Of a stretch of 8,384 bases of DNA, positions 5,939 through 8,384 are shown one piece after another (positions within the stretch are counted from its first letter, which is position 1; each line of letters starts with the position of its first letter). Made by a program: the position numbers and the translations under genes. This DNA comes from Pararhizobium_B sp051960215 (GTDB lineage Bacteria; Pseudomonadota; Alphaproteobacteria; Rhizobiales; Rhizobiaceae). The DNA is taken from assembly GCA_051960215.1 (NCBI GenBank), contig JBQCEN010000185.1, forward strand, positions 1 through 8,384, written 5' to 3'. The notes under the pieces are model-generated. The model was not told the DNA's origin and did not search any database. It worked only from the letters and a program-made list of their open reading frames with translations.

Positions 5939-6184
5939 CTATTTCGGGTCCTTGCGGGACTTCGCGCGGCGGCGGACGAGCCAGAGATAGCCTCCGGCAA
6001 TGAGCACGGCCGATGCGCCGATGCCGGCGGTCGGCGAGGGCACTGCGTGGACCTGCGTGTCCCCGGAGCCGTGGCCGGTCTGATGGTCGTGCCTGCTGCG
6101 ATGGAAGGTGCCGAAGGCGTGCGCCGACGGCACCGCCGCGAGAGACAACGCGGCGGCGAAGAGAAATACGGATATGGTTTGCAT
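5939..6184 (-). CDS. Small secreted/anchored histidine-rich protein, unrecognised
   Basis: The product is 81 aa and I do not recognise a named family. Residues 1-23 form a clear signal peptide (hydrophobic FLFAAALSLAAV, cleavage after AHA). Residues 24-47 are a short polar, His-rich segment (HRSRHDHQTGH; six His between 22 and 46). Then comes V48-P49-S50-P51, a hydrophobic span of about 18 residues (53-70, GIGASAVLIAGGYLWL) and a basic tail RRRAKSRKDPK. Motif, helix and Arg cluster resemble a PEP-CTERM/VPxxx-CTERM sorting tail, but the Glu of the classic motif is missing; a plain single-span membrane protein is equally possible. GGGGAG (6195-6190) lies 5 bases before ATG 6184 and only 2 before the tandem ATG 6187, so 6184 is preferred. 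The protein's features agree with a real gene and it ends before a strong terminator. Metal binding is speculation. Confidence 0.68.
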   Translation of the reverse strand: MQTISVFLFAAALSLAAVPSAHAFGTFHRSRHDHQTGHGSGDTQVHAVPSPTAGIGASAVLIAGGYLWLVRRRAKSRKDPK

Positions 6185-6245
6185 CATTGCTCCCCAGGCT
6201 GCTTCAGACCTCCAGTTAAGGACGGCCCGGGCGCGCGTGCGAGAT

Positions 6246-6378
6246 ACCTTAACGGCCGCTAATATCATACGAACGCGCTAGCCGAGGCTGCGCCTACGAC
6301 CATTGGATGTATGCGGCATAGAGCCGCGAAGGCCGTGCCTGCCTTTCCTGCGGCCGCAGCCGAACCGGCCGTTAAGGT
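6246..6378. repeat. 13-bp inverted repeat with TTAA cores, 107-bp spacer
   Basis: ACCTTAACGGCCG (6246-6258) recurs exactly inverted as CGGCCGTTAAGGT (6366-6378). Both copies contain a TTAA core, the half-site of CtrA boxes. They lie in the 290-bp divergent region between the small His-rich gene and ftsK. The spacer holds no gene that I can see, only a NotI-type palindrome CTGCGGCCGCAG (6348-6359) and a small stem, GCGGC/GCCGC (6313-6327). Paired regulator sites for the two divergent genes are the likeliest reading. Confidence 0.5.
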
Positions 6379-6388
6379 TTCCGAAGAA

Positions 6389-6403
6389 TTAATGCCGCCT
6401 TAA
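6389..6403 (+). promoter_or_regulatory. CtrA-type box upstream of ftsK
   Basis: TTAA (6389-6392), seven bases TGCCGCC, TTAA (6400-6403) followed by CC reproduces the full CtrA consensus TTAA-N7-TTAAC. It lies 71 bp before the ftsK start. CtrA is the master cell-cycle response regulator of alphaproteobacteria and controls division and DNA-processing genes, so the position is sensible. TTAA is rare in DNA this GC-rich, which lowers the odds of chance. Whether CtrA activates or represses here cannot be told; I found no convincing -10/-35 pair next to it. Confidence 0.6.
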
Positions 6404-6474
6404 CCTCAGCGCCCCTAGGATCGTCGCACAGGGGCCGTTCCGGGCTGAAAACCATTCGATTCGGGTTCGTTGAC

Positions 6475-8384
6475 ATGCAGACAGGCAACTCCGCCATGCT
6501 TGCCGGCCGCCATGGCCGTCAGGCCGTTCCGGGCTATCTGCGGCGGCCGCTGACCGGCGTCGCCGGCCTCGCCGTCTTCGCCGCGCTGGCGCTTGCCGTC
6601 CTCGCGCTGGCGACGTGGAACGTCGACGACCCCTCCTTCTCCTATGCGAACGGCAATGTGCCGACGAACGCGCTCGGCTATCCGGGCGCCGTCTTCGCCG
6701 ACCTCACGATGCAGTTCTTCGGGATCGGCGCCGTCATCGGGCTCCTGCCGGGCGTCTTCTGGGGGCTCTTCCTCTTCCGCAACCGCTATGTCGACCGCAA
6801 GCTGCGGCGCGGGCTCTCCTGGTTCGCCGGCACGGTGCTTGCCGCGGCCGTCCTCTGCTGCATTCCGGTTCCGAAGACCTGGCCGCTGCCGAGCGGCCTC
6901 GGCGGGGTCTTCGGGGACATGGTGCTGAAGGTGCCGGGGCTCGTCCTCGGCGGCTATCCGCACGGGCTCGTTGCGACGCTAATCGGCGTCGTGCTCATCG
7001 TGCCGGCGACGATGCTCCTCTTTTTCGGGGCCGGGCTGACGGGCCGGATGAGCGAGGCCGAATGGTGGCCGGCCGCCGACGAGGAAGAGTTCGATGCGGA
7101 CGAGGCGGACGACGAGGAGGATGACGACGAGGACGGCGCGGTCGCCTTCGGCCTCCTCACCCATTGGTGGCTGACGGGCCGGGCGCATGTGCGCCGGCTG
7201 ACCGGCGCGCTGCCGCTGAAGCGCCGGGCGGCGCCGGTGGAGTACGAGGAGCCCTACGACTTCAACGAGGACGATTTCCAGCCGCTCGGCGCGCCTGCCG
7301 CGCCGCGCCGCGAGGCGCCCACGCGCCGCGAGCCGTCGTTCGAGACCGCGGCCGCGACGCCGGACGTGCCGGAGATCTCGATGGAGGCCGACATGCGCGT
7401 GCGCCCGGCCTCCCGTCCGCCGCGCGAGCCGCGCTTCGTCGACGAGATCGACTATGGCGCAGGGCCAGACGTCGCCGCGCAAGCCGCAGCCCGGGTCTTC
7501 GAGCAGGAAGACGACGAGGAGGACGATTGGCAGGACGAGGCTCCCGCCGATCCCGCACCGGCACCGGTCTCCGCGCGCGTCGCGGCGCCCGCGGCCCGGC
7601 CACAGCCGGTCGCCAGGCCGCAGCGCGCGCCGATGCCGGGACCGGCCGGCCGCGGCGGCTTCCAGCTTCCCTCGATCGAGCTCCTCGAGAAGGCGAAGAG
7701 CGTCAAGAAGGATGCGAGCCTCTCGACCGATGCGCTCGAGCAGAATGCGCGCATGCTCGAAGGCGTGCTCGAGGACTTCGGCGTCAAGGGCGAGATCATC
7801 CACGTGCGGCCCGGGCCGGTCGTGACCCTCTACGAGCTCGAGCCGGCGCCGGGCATCAAGTCGTCACGCGTCATCGGCCTTGCCGACGACATCGCCCGCT
7901 CGATGAGCGCGATCGCGGCGCGCGTCGCCGTCGTGCCGGGCCGCAACGCGATCGGCATCGAACTGCCGAACCGCACCCGCGAGACCGTCTATCTGAGCGA
8001 GCTCGTCGCCAGCCAGGACTTCGCCTCCTCGAAGGGGCGCCTGGCGCTCACCCTCGGCAAGACGATCGGCGGCGAGCCGGTCATCGCCGACCTCGCCAAG
8101 ATGCCGCACCTGCTCGTCGCCGGCACCACCGGCTCGGGCAAGTCGGTCGCGATCAACACGATGATCCTGTCGCTTCTCTACCGGCTGCCGCCGGAGAAAT
8201 GCCGCCTCATCATGATCGACCCGAAGATGCTCGAACTCTCCGTCTATGACGGCATCCCGCATCTCCTCTCCCCCGTCGTCACCGATCCGAAGAAGGCGGT
8301 CGTCGCCCTCAAGTGGACGGTGCGCGAGATGGAGGAGCGCTACAAGAAGATGTCGAAGATCGGCGTCCGCAACGTCGACGGCTT
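6475..8384 (+). CDS. ftsK: DNA translocase FtsK, N-terminal 636 residues (3' end cut by window edge)
   Basis: The frame is open to the window end with no stop: 636 codons of a protein usually 800-900 aa. Four membrane helices are visible (about 27-48, 81-101, 114-131, 164-187), which anchor FtsK at the division septum. A linker (188-395) follows, rich in acid, Pro and Arg, with very acidic stretches at 202-220 and 343-356. The motor starts near QLPSIELL (397-404). The alpha domain contains VKGEIIHVRPGPVVTLYELE (437-456) and the beta/RecA domain contains Walker A GTTGSGKS (550-557) and Walker B LIMID (578-582). The DNA-reading gamma domain lies beyond the edge. FtsK pumps DNA toward dif and activates XerCD to resolve chromosome dimers while aiding division. 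ATG 6475 has no good Shine-Dalgarno site; ATG 6496 (M8) is an alternative. A CtrA-type box upstream suggests cell-cycle control. Confidence 0.95.
   Translation, partial: MQTGNSAMLAGRHGRQAVPGYLRRPLTGVAGLAVFAALALAVLALATWNVDDPSFSYANGNVPTNALGYPGAVFADLTMQFFGIGAVIGLLPGVFWGLFLFRNRYVDRKLRRGLSWFAGTVLAAAVLCCIPVPKTWPLPSGLGGVFGDMVLKVPGLVLGGYPHGLVATLIGVVLIVPATMLLFFGAGLTGRMSEAEWWPAADEEEFDADEADDEEDDDEDGAVAFGLLTHWWLTGRAHVRRLTGALPLKRRAAPVEYEEPYDFNEDDFQPLGAPAAPRREAPTRREPSFETAAATPDVPEISMEADMRVRPASRPPREPRFVDEIDYGAGPDVAAQAAARVFEQEDDEEDDWQDEAPADPAPAPVSARVAAPAARPQPVARPQRAPMPGPAGRGGFQLPSIELLEKAKSVKKDASLSTDALEQNARMLEGVLEDFGVKGEIIHVRPGPVVTLYELEPAPGIKSSRVIGLADDIARSMSAIAARVAVVPGRNAIGIELPNRTRETVYLSELVASQDFASSKGRLALTLGKTIGGEPVIADLAKMPHLLVAGTTGSGKSVAINTMILSLLYRLPPEKCRLIMIDPKMLELSVYDGIPHLLSPVVTDPKKAVVALKWTVREMEERYKKMSKIGVRNVDG

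Noticed and set aside
6470..6475. TTGACA as a -35 element at the ftsK start codon
   Set aside because: It overlaps the ATG, so a transcript from it would begin inside the coding region. It is more likely a coincidence, unless translation starts at a later Met.
6615..8249. Two + strand frames (6615-7124 and 7164-8249) inside ftsK
   Set aside because: Both are Arg/Ala-rich out-of-frame readings of ftsK. The true frame from 6475 is continuous to the window end and carries Walker A and B.

Overview
The window is GC-rich, about two thirds G+C by eye. It reads as a stretch of alphaproteobacterial chromosome, most likely Hyphomicrobiales (Rhizobiales). That rests on the protein sequences, on the gene order tesB - glnK - amtB - ftsK (familiar from rhizobia), on a sigma-54 promoter ahead of glnK and on a CtrA-type box ahead of ftsK. 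No mobile element, CRISPR array, tRNA or rRNA gene was seen. Coding density is high, and most long overlapping reading frames are GC-driven shadows of eight real genes.

Left part (1-1669, + strand): the C-terminal part of a thioredoxin-fold/TPR protein of the CnoX (YbbN) type, cut by the window edge. It is followed by a stand-alone LON substrate-binding-domain protein and a tiny Trm112/UPF0434 protein, the last two only 9 bases apart. This looks like a small protein-quality-control or housekeeping operon.

Middle (1696-3949): a UbiH/UbiF/Coq6-family flavin hydroxylase on the - strand converges on that operon. It diverges from tesB (acyl-CoA thioesterase II) across a 145-bp intergenic region.

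Nitrogen module (3950-5877): glnK and amtB form a classic ammonium sensor/channel operon. A sigma-54 (-24/-12) promoter lies about 75 bp upstream of the translated start, overlapped by a perfect 6-bp inverted repeat. The predicted mRNA would begin with a stable hairpin. GlnK carries the uridylylation tyrosine Y51. AmtB carries the twin histidines and the gate/selectivity residues at a constant +35 offset from E. coli numbering. The operon ends at a perfect 34-bp palindrome.

Right part (5939-8384): a small, unrecognised, histidine-rich secreted/anchored protein lies on the - strand. A 290-bp intergenic region follows with TTAA motifs, including a full TTAA-N7-TTAAC CtrA-like box. The window ends in the 5' three-quarters or so of ftsK (636 codons, running off the edge), which encodes the membrane-anchored DNA translocase of the divisome.

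Most of the window is ordinary core genome. The least explained items are the small His-rich protein with a PEP-CTERM-like tail, the symmetric elements around the glnK promoter, the 34-bp palindrome, and the TTAA-bearing inverted repeats upstream of ftsK.
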